DNA of 64,000 nt, from assembly GCF_030408795.1 (NCBI RefSeq), contig NZ_CP047211.1:2232001-2296000 (forward strand), given 5' to 3'. This document shows, one piece after another, positions 25,265 through 33,884 of the stretch. The notes under the pieces are model-generated. The model made no database searches and was not told the origin of the DNA. It saw only the letters and a list, made by a program, of their open reading frames with translations. Numbering within the stretch: position 1 is the first letter of the stretch; every line of letters begins with the position of its first letter. This DNA comes from Corynebacterium hansenii. GTDB taxonomy: Bacteria > Actinomycetota > Actinomycetes > Mycobacteriales > Mycobacteriaceae. The translations under genes were made by a program, and so were the position numbers.

Positions 25265-26680
25265 ATGGAGGCACGTTCGCCAGCGAAACCATCCGCCTCG
25301 ACCCTGATCGTCCTGATCCTGCTCGCCGTCGCACGGATCCACGTCGCCGATCCCGCCCACGTCTCGCACGCCGTCCCCGTCGCCCAGGCCGCCCACTCCG
25401 CCGACATCGCCCACGCCGCCGACGGGGACTCCCGCTTCGCCGCCGAGGCCACCGAACTCGGCGTGCCCGGCGGCGCGGTCGCCCGCATAAAAGACGGCGT
25501 CGCCCGCACGGAAACCTTCGGCCACGACGGCGACGGCGAACCGATCGACGACACCACGCCGATGCTGTGGGGTTCGGTGTCGAAACCGGTGGCGGCGGCC
25601 GTCGTCAAGCGGCTCGCCGAGGAAAAGGCGCTCGACCTCGACGCGCCCGCGAGCCGGTACGTCGACGGCGCGCCCGACGTGCCGGTGCGGTCCCTGCTCG
25701 ACCACACGGCGGGCCTGGGTTTCGGGGCGGAGCTTCTCGACGTCGACCGGCCCGGCGCCACCGCCACCGAGGTCGTCGCCGACGCCGCCGGCGAGATCGC
25801 CGCCGCCGACGGCGAACGCGGCGCCCACCGGTACTCGAGCCTGGGCTATCTGGTCCTGCAGGCCGTCGTCGAATCCGCCGCGGGCGGCACGTACCAGGAC
25901 GCGGTGCGGGCGACGCCCGGCGCGGCCGGCGTTGGCGCGTCGGCGGGCGAATGCGCCGGAGTGCCCCGGGGCCACCGGTTCGCCGGCCCCTTCGCGTGGC
26001 CGATGGACACGGGTTACGACGGCGCCGGCCCCGCCTACGGGTACTCCTGCGGCGGCATCGACGACCTCGCCGAGTTCGCGGTGTCGCAGTTGGACGCGGC
26101 CGAAGAAATCGCCGCGAAACAAGCGGACGCGCAACCGACGTCGCAGCCGCGGCAACGGTACGGGCCGGGGTGGCGCATCACCGAAGAATCGGACGGCCGA
26201 ACCACCGTGTGGCACACCGGCACCGTGCCCGGCTACTTCTCGGCCGTCTACCTCGACCCCTCCCGCCGCGACGGGGTTGCGGTGCTGCTCAACGCCTCGG
26301 GGTACCTGAGCGAGGAGCAGCTCGCGGGGCTGACGCGGCTGGCGTTCGACGAGGTCACCGGGGCTACATCGCGCGACTCGGGGGCTAGCGATTTCGGCGC
26401 GGGACGGTTGGCGGTCATCGTGCCCGCCGCGCTGCTCGGGCTGGCGCTGGCGGTCCTTGTCGCCGGGTGGTTCGCGCGGCGGACCGTCCGGCCCGTGGTG
26501 TGGGCGGTGATCGCCGTATCGGTGACGACCGTGGCGGTCGTCGGGGCTCCGCTGCTGATGGGCGTGCCGCCGCCGTACTTCTGGCTGTGGGAACCGGGCG
26601 CGGTGATCGCGGCGGCGGCGGTGCCCGCGGCGATGCTCGCCGCGGCCGTGATGTCCCGGCGAGCGCCGAACAGGTGGTAG
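25265..26680 (+). CDS. Beta-lactamase-family serine hydrolase with C-terminal membrane anchor
   Basis: A 471-residue protein. The N-terminal hydrophobic stretch (about 11-24) is a signal or anchor. The serine beta-lactamase/D-alanyl-D-alanine carboxypeptidase fold follows: SxxK as SVSK near residue 104, YSS near residue 189 where class C enzymes have YxN, and a late HTG (WHTGTVPGYFSAVYLDP). The last 90 residues hold three hydrophobic segments. The active site would face outside the membrane. Such proteins are esterases or peptidases of unknown substrate; the YSS variant argues against a true beta-lactamase. Confidence 0.85.
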   Translation: MEARSPAKPSASTLIVLILLAVARIHVADPAHVSHAVPVAQAAHSADIAHAADGDSRFAAEATELGVPGGAVARIKDGVARTETFGHDGDGEPIDDTTPMLWGSVSKPVAAAVVKRLAEEKALDLDAPASRYVDGAPDVPVRSLLDHTAGLGFGAELLDVDRPGATATEVVADAAGEIAAADGERGAHRYSSLGYLVLQAVVESAAGGTYQDAVRATPGAAGVGASAGECAGVPRGHRFAGPFAWPMDTGYDGAGPAYGYSCGGIDDLAEFAVSQLDAAEEIAAKQADAQPTSQPRQRYGPGWRITEESDGRTTVWHTGTVPGYFSAVYLDPSRRDGVAVLLNASGYLSEEQLAGLTRLAFDEVTGATSRDSGASDFGAGRLAVIVPAALLGLALAVLVAGWFARRTVRPVVWAVIAVSVTTVAVVGAPLLMGVPPPYFWLWEPGAVIAAAAVPAAMLAAAVMSRRAPNRW

Positions 26681-26691
26681 CTAGTCCGGCC

Positions 26692-26733
26692 CGATCCAGA
26701 CGCGCCCGATCAACACGATCCAGACGCGCCCGA
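26692..26733 (+). repeat. Two 18-bp direct repeats at 24-bp spacing
   Basis: CGATCCAGACGCGCCCGA occurs at 26692-26709 and 26716-26733, just upstream of arfB. No function is evident. Confidence 0.7.
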
Positions 26734-26749
26734 CCAGGACAGGCCCGAT

Positions 26750-26755
26750 TAGGGT
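26750..26755 (+). promoter_or_regulatory. -10 box TAGGGT for arfB
   Basis: TAGGGT lies 7 nt before ATG 26763, leaderless spacing. Confidence 0.58.
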
Positions 26756-26762
26756 TGTCGCC

Positions 26763-27206
26763 ATGGACGGATTGACCATCGCACCGGGCCCGGGGATCCC
26801 CGGCGGTCTGGTCATTCCCGCGGGTGATCTGACGGAGCGGTTCGCGCGGTCGTCCGGCCCCGGCGGCCAGGGCGTCAACGCGACGGACAGCAAGGTTCAG
26901 CTCTCCATCGACATCGCCGCCGTCGGCGCGCTTTCCGACGCCCAGCGCCGCCGTGTCCTGCGCAACCTCCGGAGCCGGCTGGATGGCACGGTGCTCACGG
27001 TGGCCGTGACCACCCGGAGGTCGCAGATCCGCAACCGCGCCGAAGCACGCGAGCGGATGGCCGCCATGCTGCGGGAGGCGCTCGCCCCGCCGCCGCCACC
27101 CCGGCGCGCCACCAAACCGACCCGGGGTTCGGTGCGGCGCCGGCTCGCGGCGAAGAAGCGGCGCTCGGAGATCAAGTCGGCGAGGCGGCGCCCCGATCCG
27201 ATGTGA
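26763..27206 (+). CDS. arfB: Alternative ribosome-rescue factor / peptidyl-tRNA hydrolase ArfB
   Basis: A 147-residue class I release-factor-like protein. The catalytic GGQ is in ARSSGPGGQGVNATDSKVQL near residue 37. The C-terminal tail is long and basic (RRLAAKKRRSEIKSARRRP), as needed to enter the mRNA channel of stalled ribosomes. It releases peptides from non-stop complexes in a codon-independent way. The length agrees with the family. It stands alone. Confidence 0.9.
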   Translation: MDGLTIAPGPGIPGGLVIPAGDLTERFARSSGPGGQGVNATDSKVQLSIDIAAVGALSDAQRRRVLRNLRSRLDGTVLTVAVTTRRSQIRNRAEARERMAAMLREALAPPPPPRRATKPTRGSVRRRLAAKKRRSEIKSARRRPDPM

Positions 27207-27426
27207 CGGGGCGAGGGTACGCGCATAGGGGCCCAGGCCCAAGTGACGGGCAGAGGTGCCAGGCCCAGGTGACCAGCAGGAGTTGCGGACGCAGCGCGCG
27301 CGGATCCGTGATCGGTAGCCGTCGGCGGCGTCTACATTGAGCGATCATCGCCCCTTCGGAGGCGCCCACCTCCCACCGGATCCGTCGGCTCGCGGCCTCG
27401 GATTCCCGCACCCGTTAGGCACTCCA

Positions 27427-27915
27427 ATGTTCGACATGTCCGATCCGATGCCGCTCATCTTTTCCACGTTCATTTTCATGTCCGCGGTGACCGGATTATC
27501 CGGGTTGGTCAGCACGATTCTCGCCACCCGGAAAATCCGGCTCTCCGCGCGCCTCGTGGAAAGAGGGCAGCGGACAACGGGACAGGTCGTTGCCGTGGAC
27601 ACGTACAGTTCCGTCGACGACAGCAATCGGGTCCGCGACCATCTGATCGAAACCATCAAGTTCACCACCCTGCGCGGCGAAGAATGCCTGGCCACGCCGG
27701 CCCACTCCGACATCGGGATGGCCAACCGGCAGGGCCATTCGGTCACCGTCTACTACGACCCCGATCACCCCGAGATCTTCGTCGCCCCCGTCAACGGCCG
27801 GGAGATGTCCCGGAAGAGCACGAATCTGGCCGTCCTCGGTGGCGCCATCGCGGCCATCTCGGGTTTCGGCACGTCGGCCGCCCTCCTTGTGGCGAAGGGG
27901 TATTTCGGCTGGTAA
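27427..27915 (+). CDS. DUF3592-like membrane protein
   Basis: A 162-residue protein with a hydrophobic segment at each end and a beta-rich middle: TTGQVVAVDTYSS, IKFTTLRGEECLA and GHSVTVYYDPDHPEIF, the last typical of DUF3592 proteins. The ATG at 27427 is chosen because upstream residues are Pro/Gly-rich and not conserved in type. Function is unknown. It ends into repeat element B. Confidence 0.75.
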   Translation: MFDMSDPMPLIFSTFIFMSAVTGLSGLVSTILATRKIRLSARLVERGQRTTGQVVAVDTYSSVDDSNRVRDHLIETIKFTTLRGEECLATPAHSDIGMANRQGHSVTVYYDPDHPEIFVAPVNGREMSRKSTNLAVLGGAIAAISGFGTSAALLVAKGYFGW

Positions 27916-27950
27916 GGGCGCGGCCGCCGGTCCAGCACCCCTCTCACGCT

Positions 27951-28107
27951 TACCCACCCCGAATCGGTCCCGGCCTGCACAACCACCGCGGCAAACCCAC
28001 CCCGAATCGGGCCGGGCCTGCGCACCCTTCGCCGCTAACCCACCCTGAATGCGCAGACCCACCCGTTACAGCGGGTGGGGTTGCGCATTCGGGGTGGGTT
28101 TACGTCA
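27951..28107 (+). repeat. Repeat element B: 43-bp direct repeats plus long terminal hairpin
   Basis: Units beginning (A)ACCCACCC(C/T)GAAT start at 27951, 27994 and 28037, an exact 43-bp period. The last one opens a hairpin: AACCCACCCTGAATGCGCA at 28037-28055 pairs with 28082-28100 (one G-T), with a smaller CCACCCG/CGGGTGG stem inside. It ends TTTACGT as in element A. Confidence 0.85.
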
Positions 28108-28120
28108 GGGCTCGGCGCCA

Positions 28121-28222
28121 GCCCCAATGTGCAGCCACTCGATTTCGCCACCTGGGCATTTATTGCCGTTCACGCGGCCAGTGGCCGCGTTTTGCGCCTA
28201 ACGCCAAGCAACCTTCGGCTCC
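28121..28222 (+). repeat. Repeat D1
   Basis: The stretch GCAGCCACTCGATTTCGCC and the following CACCTGGGC-TTTAT-GCCGTTCAC-GGCCAGTGGC pattern recur at 53962-54089 with roughly four in five bases alike by eye. It lies directly beside element B. Confidence 0.7.
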
Positions 28223-28412
28223 AAGCGCCGTGGGCGGTGAATCGCGTGCCCGCGCGGCGGAATCGGTCACCCAATGGATGCCGTGCGCCCGGTGCGACAA
28301 CTCTCCCTGTGCAGCGATTCTCCCCGTGCGTCCGGCACGGCCATTCTCCCGGTGCGGTCGCCCCGTTAGCCGGCGTCCGCAACCTCATGGGACTCGACGA
28401 TTGGCCGGACGT

Positions 28413-28853
28413 TTACCCCTGGAGCACGTAGCGCAGGATTTCCACGACCTGATCGGTGGTGGTGCACCACGCCTGCGCCGCCGCGTCGACCTCCTTGAGG
28501 GGGTGGACGATCCCTTCGTCGTGAAGCGTCACGTACTGCTTGCCCAACGCGGCGCAGTACCCGGCGTCGAAGGCGGCGTTCCACTGCTTGTACTGGTCGC
28601 CGAAACGCACGACCACCATGTCCGCCTTCTCGATCAGCGTGCGGGTGCGAATGGAATTGACCTTCGACGACTGATGGTCGCGCCAGAACTGGCTCGACGT
28701 CTCGGCCAGGTGATCTCCGGCGGCGTCGCTCGCGGGGTGGTCCGTCACCGGGGCGGTGAACACCACGTCCAGCCCGGCGGCTTCCGCGCCCCGCTGGATC
28801 TCCTCGCGCCAATCGGTGTGGATTTCACCCGAAAGGTAGACGTTGAAGCTCAT
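28413..28853 (-). CDS. ytoQ: YtoQ family protein
   Basis: A 146-residue protein of the YtoQ family. It begins MSFNVYLSGEIHTDWREEI, a nucleoside 2-deoxyribosyltransferase-like start, and has KADMVVVRFGDQYKQWNAAFDAGYCAALGK in the middle, the pattern of that fold (position of the catalytic Glu uncertain). The activity of YtoQ is not established. AAGGAG lies at a good distance before the ATG at 28853. Confidence 0.85.
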   Translation of the reverse strand: MSFNVYLSGEIHTDWREEIQRGAEAAGLDVVFTAPVTDHPASDAAGDHLAETSSQFWRDHQSSKVNSIRTRTLIEKADMVVVRFGDQYKQWNAAFDAGYCAALGKQYVTLHDEGIVHPLKEVDAAAQAWCTTTDQVVEILRYVLQG

Positions 28854-29089
28854 GGCCGATTACTCCTTCACTGAAACTTGGATGTGCCCCCGCACCTCCC
28901 CCGTTCATCGGCGCACCATACCCGAGTGGCCCTCATCGATCGCGTTCAGCGGCGGTTGCGCGTTCGGGCCGCGAGAGCGCCGAGGAGACTCCGGGCAAAC
29001 TCGCGACGTCGCCCGAAATTCCACGCGACGGAAACTCCCGCACCTGAGTAGGCTCCGATTCACATTCATCAGGACGAAGGAGTTTTGAC

Positions 29090-29794
29090 ATGTCGATGGC
29101 GACGGAACTGCGGGACATCGCGGCCAAGCATTCGCTCACATGGCCCGAGGAGTATCTGGCTCTCGCCGAAGCAGGGTTGCAGACCGTTTCGCCGGGTTCG
29201 GAGCCTCAGCCCGACGGCGATTCCCAAGAGCCTCCGCACCATCCGCTGCTCCACTTCAGCACGTCGTTCGAGACCCTCGGTCCCGCGCAGATCGCCGACC
29301 ATTTGGCGCGTCTCGCCGAACCCGATGACATGTGGCGCATCGATCCGGCCGCCGGGCTGCTGCCTTTCGGGATGCAGGCCGACGGCAACCTCTACTGCTT
29401 CCACACCGGCGCCGCCGAGGGCGGTTCCATTCCGGTGGTTCTCCTGCAGAACGACGATGACGAAGACCTGCGCCTGGCCCCGGACCTGGCGGGCTTCGTT
29501 TTCGCCGACATGATCGAGTCGGCCGCCGAGTTCTACGACGACGACTTCCTGGGCGAGGACGACCCCGAACGCAACGCCGCGGACTGGCTGCGCTCGCACG
29601 AGCACCTGCTCACCGACGAGCAGGCCGCCACGGTGCGCGACGTGTTCGGTCGGCCGCTCATCGAACGCGACGACGACTCGATGGGCTTCCTCGAGTTCGA
29701 CGACGTCGACGAAGTCGTCGACCCGGTGCTCCGGTACCCGGCGCGCAACGAGCCCATCCAGCTGTGGGATCGAAGCAACTGGCATCAGGGGTGA
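29090..29794 (+). CDS. SMI1/KNR4 (SUKH)-like protein
   Basis: A 234-residue acidic protein. The opening helix LTWPEEYLALAEAG, the central RIDPAAGLLPFGMQADGNLYCFH and IPVVLLQNDDDEDLRLAPDLAGFVFADM match the SMI1/KNR4 superfamily. Many bacterial SUKH proteins are immunity proteins of contact-dependent toxins, but no toxin gene is adjacent. GAAGGAG lies upstream of the ATG. A second, shorter SUKH-like protein is at 37554. Confidence 0.72.
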   Translation: MSMATELRDIAAKHSLTWPEEYLALAEAGLQTVSPGSEPQPDGDSQEPPHHPLLHFSTSFETLGPAQIADHLARLAEPDDMWRIDPAAGLLPFGMQADGNLYCFHTGAAEGGSIPVVLLQNDDDEDLRLAPDLAGFVFADMIESAAEFYDDDFLGEDDPERNAADWLRSHEHLLTDEQAATVRDVFGRPLIERDDDSMGFLEFDDVDEVVDPVLRYPARNEPIQLWDRSNWHQG

Positions 29795-29999
29795 TCTCGG
29801 CGGCCCCGCAGTGCCCGAGGACCGATGGCCGAAGCGCTTGGGCGCTGCCCGGCGGTGGCTTTCACGGCTGCTTCGGCATGGGGCGCATGCCCGGAAGGCG
29901 TCATCCGTCCTTCGATGCGAGGTGTCCGCCCGTCGGCAATGCGAAAGCCGGCGATGTCAATCGGGACCGGACGAGTCCCGAGCCGGACAGCCGAATCAC

Positions 30000-30683
30000 T
30001 TAGTCGGGGATCATCCGGTACTGCTGCGCGCCATCCCGATCACGAACTGCGATGCCAAGCGATCGCAGCTCATCCAGTGCCTCGGCGGCGGCACCGCTCC
30101 GCTCGTCCGCGAGGGCACGTGATCGCGCCCTCAAAAGGTCGTTGATTCGGTCGTCGACTCCAACCGCGCCATCTACCCAGCTGATGTAGGACTTCTCGTG
30201 GGGATCATCGTTTCCCTGCCACGGGTAATCGAACCGTTCAAAGGCACGTCGTAGGCGAGAAACGAGCACGACATCCGTTTTGCTCCGGGAAATCTCGTTG
30301 GTCTTCGGATCGGTTATCACGAGATCTTTCCCGTCGGTGAACACACCGCCCACCCGCTCTCCGGCAACGAATTGGCTCGCGGTTGAACCCTCAATTGTTA
30401 CGCCACGTGCGGAAACCGTCACAGTGCCCACGTCCGTTCGCCATTCGTGCGTGATCATCAAACCGACGATCACGCCCAGGAACGCAAGGATGGGGATGGC
30501 CCAGACAAGAGGCAGACGGGCGGCGATGCGAAGCGGGCCCGGGGCATCCCCGGCCAACGAGAGCAGCCAATCGACCACCGGGCCGACCATGAATGCGGCG
30601 CCGACGCCGATTGCCGCGCCCGCGAGGCAAATCCCGACGATCCACCACCTTGGGATCGTCACCGTTGCTTCATCGTCAGTCAT
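30000..30683 (-). CDS. YqeB-like membrane protein
   Basis: A 227-residue protein with two hydrophobic segments (about 12-45 and 60-80), then a soluble domain: VTVSARGVTIEGSTASQFVAGE, DLVITDPKTNEISRSKTDV. The layout matches actinobacterial YqeB-family proteins with a PH-like domain and a C-terminal helix. Function is unknown. Its ATG lies inside the end of the TetR gene (8-base overlap), so the regulator and this protein are co-translated. Confidence 0.75.
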   Translation of the reverse strand: MTDDEATVTIPRWWIVGICLAGAAIGVGAAFMVGPVVDWLLSLAGDAPGPLRIAARLPLVWAIPILAFLGVIVGLMITHEWRTDVGTVTVSARGVTIEGSTASQFVAGERVGGVFTDGKDLVITDPKTNEISRSKTDVVLVSRLRRAFERFDYPWQGNDDPHEKSYISWVDGAVGVDDRINDLLRARSRALADERSGAAAEALDELRSLGIAVRDRDGAQQYRMIPD

Positions 30684-31287
30684 GTGATTCCTCTCCTTGG
30701 TGCGCGGGTGGAGCGAGATAACCGAGGGCGGTGCGGCGGAGTTCCGCCGTCGGCGAATACCCGGGCCTCGCGTTCAAGTAGGTTGCATCCACGATTGCCT
30801 GCAGCCACATTGCCGTTTCGACGGGATCGAGATCCTCCGCGATGCTCCCGTCCGATATGCCGCGCGAGATCAACTCGGCCAGCCCGTCCGTGAGAATCTC
30901 CGTGGTGCGCGCGACCACCGTGACCAGTTCCGGATCGTGTTCGACCCGTCTGAGCAATTCGACGACCATCCCCGAAGCTCCGGGGTCGGCGGCCTCTTTC
31001 CCGAGTTCGTCCAGAACATTCAAGATGGCGGGCACCGGCTGGGCGGCTTCTGCGTGGCGTGCGATCAGCCGCTCGGCCGCGGGAAGATCGCGTTCGAAGA
31101 TCGACCGGAAGAGCGCCGCTTTATCTGTGAAGTAGTAGAAGACGCTTGCTTGGCTGATGCCGGCTGCTCGGGCGATGTCGGCCACGCTCGTGTTCTCGTA
31201 TCCCCGCGTGGAGAAGAGCTTGGTCGCCGCGACCGTGATCTGCTCCCGCTTTCGTGCGACCCGCTTTGGGTCGACTCGCCTCGCCAC
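30676..31287 (-). CDS. TetR family transcriptional regulator
   Basis: A 203-residue regulator. The HTH is standard: QITVAATKLFSTRGYENTSVADIARAAG and SQASVFYYFTDKAALF (about residues 18-62), followed by a variable helical ligand domain. The GTG at 31287 is chosen because AAAGAGG lies 8 nt upstream; GTG 31296 is an alternative. A palindrome next to a TATAAT box upstream suggests self-repression, and YqeB is in the same operon. Confidence 0.85.
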   Translation of the reverse strand: MARRVDPKRVARKREQITVAATKLFSTRGYENTSVADIARAAGISQASVFYYFTDKAALFRSIFERDLPAAERLIARHAEAAQPVPAILNVLDELGKEAADPGASGMVVELLRRVEHDPELVTVVARTTEILTDGLAELISRGISDGSIAEDLDPVETAMWLQAIVDATYLNARPGYSPTAELRRTALGYLAPPAHQGEESHD

Positions 31288-31310
31288 TTCGAGCACCTCT
31301 TTGATTTATC

Positions 31311-31330
31311 TGAGTACTCACTCAATTATA
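31311..31330 (-). promoter_or_regulatory. Promoter -10 TATAAT with adjoining TetR-type operator
   Basis: On the minus strand TATAAT (31330-31325) is followed by TGAGTGAGTACTCA (31324-31311), whose last ten bases are a perfect palindrome. A repressor bound there would cover the transcription start. TetR itself is the likely binder. Confidence 0.6.
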
Positions 31331-31392
31331 GACGACGCGTCCGCCCCGCGGAAATGACGCAGTGGGGCTCGCCGTGACGAGGATGCGGAAAC

Positions 31393-31905
31393 TCAGCCGC
31401 CGACGACCTTCGCCGTCTCCGCGTCCCGCGCCGACGCACGGCGGGAAACGGCACCGACCCTCGCCCTGACCACGGCGAACCAGGAAGCGGCGACCGCGGT
31501 CAGGGCGGCGGCGAAGAGGAACAGCGCGACCGGATTGGTGACGGCCGTGGTCCAGATGAGTCGGTTGGGCAGCAGCGCGGCGAACCCGAAGGCGACCACG
31601 GTGCCGATGTACGAGCCGATCATGTTGCCCGCGTGCGCCCGCCGGTTCCCGCGCACGATGCCGAGCACGCCGAGGCTGACGGTGATGATGGTGAACACGG
31701 ACAGGCCATGCAGGAGCGTGAATCCGTCCTCCAGGCCGAAGAAGAAGCTGGAGCCGCACGTGATGTACATGAGCGCCACCCAGGTGCGGCCGAGCGTGCG
31801 GTGCACGGCGTCGCGTCGCGGACGGAAGATGTTGATGGGGCCAATGAGAAGGACGAGGAATGCGGCGCCGGCGTGAACCAGGATGACCGCTGGAATGGTT
31901 CCCAT
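31393..31905 (-). CDS. DUF2306-like membrane protein
   Basis: A 170-residue protein with about four or five hydrophobic segments. VHAGAAFLVLLIGPINIF, RRDAVHRTLGRTWVALMY and HGLSVFTIITVSLGV, with conserved His, match DUF2306 proteins of unknown function. The start at 31905 is chosen because TATCTT lies 7 nt upstream; a TTG 27 bases earlier is less likely. Confidence 0.75.
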   Translation of the reverse strand: MGTIPAVILVHAGAAFLVLLIGPINIFRPRRDAVHRTLGRTWVALMYITCGSSFFFGLEDGFTLLHGLSVFTIITVSLGVLGIVRGNRRAHAGNMIGSYIGTVVAFGFAALLPNRLIWTTAVTNPVALFLFAAALTAVAASWFAVVRARVGAVSRRASARDAETAKVVGG

Positions 31906-31912
31906 GGGCGCC

Positions 31913-31918
31913 AAGATA
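31913..31918 (-). promoter_or_regulatory. -10 box TATCTT for the DUF2306 gene
   Basis: TATCTT on the minus strand lies 7 nt before ATG 31905, leaderless spacing. Confidence 0.5.
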
Positions 31919-32162
31919 GTGCGGCTGTCCAACGTGCCTCAACGTGGATAGCGGCGCCGATTTCCACTATCCGACGGCCCCTCGATGCTTTACGACGTCC
32001 CGTCGTCACGCAACCGACCGGCAGCCGGGCCTGCCACCGGCCCGGGCCCCGGGACCGCCACCGGCCGACGCGTACCGGTCCCGGGGCCAACCAGGACCCG
32101 GACCCGTCACCCGCCGGCTCATGCCGGCAGCCGGGACCGCCACCGTCGGGAACCTGCGGCCG

Positions 32163-33884
32163 CTACCCGCCGACGCTCTGCGCCTCGCCGACCCCCCACG
32201 TCGCCGCTTCCCGCCACTGCTCCGCGATGCGGGCAAAGGGACCATCGGCCCTTTCGAGCTCGTCGATGGGGCCGGCTTCCACCACGCGCCCCGACTCCAT
32301 GACGATGACGCGATCGGCGATCTCCACCATCGCCGGTCGGTGGGCGACGACCACGGTCGTGTACGAGCCGCGCAGCCCGGACAGGGCATCGGTCACCGTC
32401 CGCTCATTGCGCCCGTCCAGGGCCGATGTTCCTTCGTCGACGAGCAGGACCGATGCCGGCTTGGCGAGGGCCCGGGCCAGGCCCAGCCGCTGCCGCTCGC
32501 CCCCGGACAGCCGATTGCCCAGCTCGCCGACGGGAGTGTCCCAGCCTTCGGGCAATCGCTCGATCGCCTCGGCCAGACCGCAATTGACGGCGATCGCATC
32601 CAATTCCGGCTGCGTCAGATCCGGGTTCACGGCGAGCAGGTTCTCGCGGATCGACCCCGTGTGCAGGACGGTGCGCTGGAACACCATCGCGGCGCGGCCG
32701 CGCAGGTCGCCGGGGGAAGCCGGCTTCCCGTCGACGTCGACCGTGCCCGCGTCGGGGACGGTCAGCCCCGCCAACAGCGACACCAGCGTCGACTTGCCGC
32801 TGCCGGACGGGCCGACGACGGCCGTGATCGTGCCCGGCGCGAAGTCGACGTCGATGCCGTCGAGCCCCGTGGAGCCGTCGGGGAACGTGACGTCCACGCC
32901 CCGGAGCTCCACCGTGGCCGGGCCCTCGCCCGGGCCGCCGGCGCGGACCCGCTCGACTTCCATCAACTCGCGCACCTCGGTCAAGGAACGCCGCAGATCG
33001 ACGACTGCACCCACCGATCCCGCCTGGACGTTGGCCTGCTCGACGACGCGCAGCAGCACCACGATCGACGCGGCGGCCGCGGCCCCGGTCAACGCCGAAC
33101 GATCGTAGGACCACCACACCGTGAACCCGAACGCCAGCAGCACCAGCTGCACCACGACCGTGAACACCTGCTGCCCGGGGATCTGCCACAGCAGGACCCG
33201 GCGCGTCTTCCGCCGCGCTTCGGCGATGGCCCGGTCGACCAACCGAGTGCTCGCGTCCACCCGGCGCGCGGTGCGCAAGGTCGGCTGCACGAGCGCGAAC
33301 TCGAAAAGCCTGTCATCGAGGGAGGCATTGGCCGCCGCGTATTCCGCCGTGGACCTGTCCTCCAGCTTCGCCGACGCCCACAGCGAACCCAGGCACGCGA
33401 TGCCGCCGAGGAACGTCACCGCGCCGAGGGCGGGCGAGACGAGCAGCAGCCCGACGCCAAGCCCGAAGATGAACACGATGGAGGTGATCAGGGGCCCGAT
33501 CAGCAGGATCACCGCTGAAGTGACCGTGCTGGCCTTGGTGATCAAATCGCGGATCGCACCTTCCTTTTCGGAAGTCAGGCGAGCATCCGGCCACGAGAGC
33601 ACGGCGCCCGGGGCGTTGCCGTGGATCTCGCGCATGACGGCGATGCCCAGATCGAGCCCCCGGTGGGCAGCGAAGATGTCGACGCCCCAGCTGCAGACCA
33701 CGAACAGCAGCAACAGCGCCAGCCACGGCAGCGCGGCCCCCGGATCCGCCGAGAACAGCTCACCCAGCAGCGGGTAGAGGGTGACGACGGCCGCCACCTG
33801 AAGCAGCGCCGACACGGCGACCGCACCAAAGAAGGACCACAGGGGACGACCGCCCCCGACGACGAAGTGCAGATCCCGCAACAT
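32163..33884 (-). CDS. irtB: ABC transporter permease/ATPase, IrtB-like
   Basis: A 573-residue half-transporter: six hydrophobic segments (about 15-310), then a nucleotide-binding domain with Walker A GPSGSGKST, signature LSGGERQRLGLARAL and Walker B VLLVDEGTS. With the preceding gene it forms an IrtAB-like heterodimer. In mycobacteria IrtAB imports and reduces ferric carboxymycobactin; here the siderophore is not known. The ATG at 33884 shares one base with the irtA stop (TGATG). Confidence 0.85.
   Translation of the reverse strand: MLRDLHFVVGGGRPLWSFFGAVAVSALLQVAAVVTLYPLLGELFSADPGAALPWLALLLLFVVCSWGVDIFAAHRGLDLGIAVMREIHGNAPGAVLSWPDARLTSEKEGAIRDLITKASTVTSAVILLIGPLITSIVFIFGLGVGLLLVSPALGAVTFLGGIACLGSLWASAKLEDRSTAEYAAANASLDDRLFEFALVQPTLRTARRVDASTRLVDRAIAEARRKTRRVLLWQIPGQQVFTVVVQLVLLAFGFTVWWSYDRSALTGAAAAASIVVLLRVVEQANVQAGSVGAVVDLRRSLTEVRELMEVERVRAGGPGEGPATVELRGVDVTFPDGSTGLDGIDVDFAPGTITAVVGPSGSGKSTLVSLLAGLTVPDAGTVDVDGKPASPGDLRGRAAMVFQRTVLHTGSIRENLLAVNPDLTQPELDAIAVNCGLAEAIERLPEGWDTPVGELGNRLSGGERQRLGLARALAKPASVLLVDEGTSALDGRNERTVTDALSGLRGSYTTVVVAHRPAMVEIADRVIVMESGRVVEAGPIDELERADGPFARIAEQWREAATWGVGEAQSVGG

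Larger units (their letters stand above)
27916..28412. other. Convergent intergenic gap with repeat elements B and D1
   Basis: No gene is supported. 27951-28107 is repeat element B and 28121-28222 is repeat D1 (separate entries). 28223-28412 shows repeated GTGCG/TTCTCCC words but nothing I can name. Genes on both sides end here. Confidence 0.65.

Noticed and set aside
25265..26680. True beta-lactamase (antibiotic resistance)
   Set aside because: The YxN element reads YSS and the protein carries three C-terminal membrane segments, unlike secreted beta-lactamases.
28075..28431. 118-codon plus-strand frame in the gap with repeats B and D1
   Set aside because: It starts inside the hairpin of element B, has no start signal, and runs into the ytoQ gene on the other strand.
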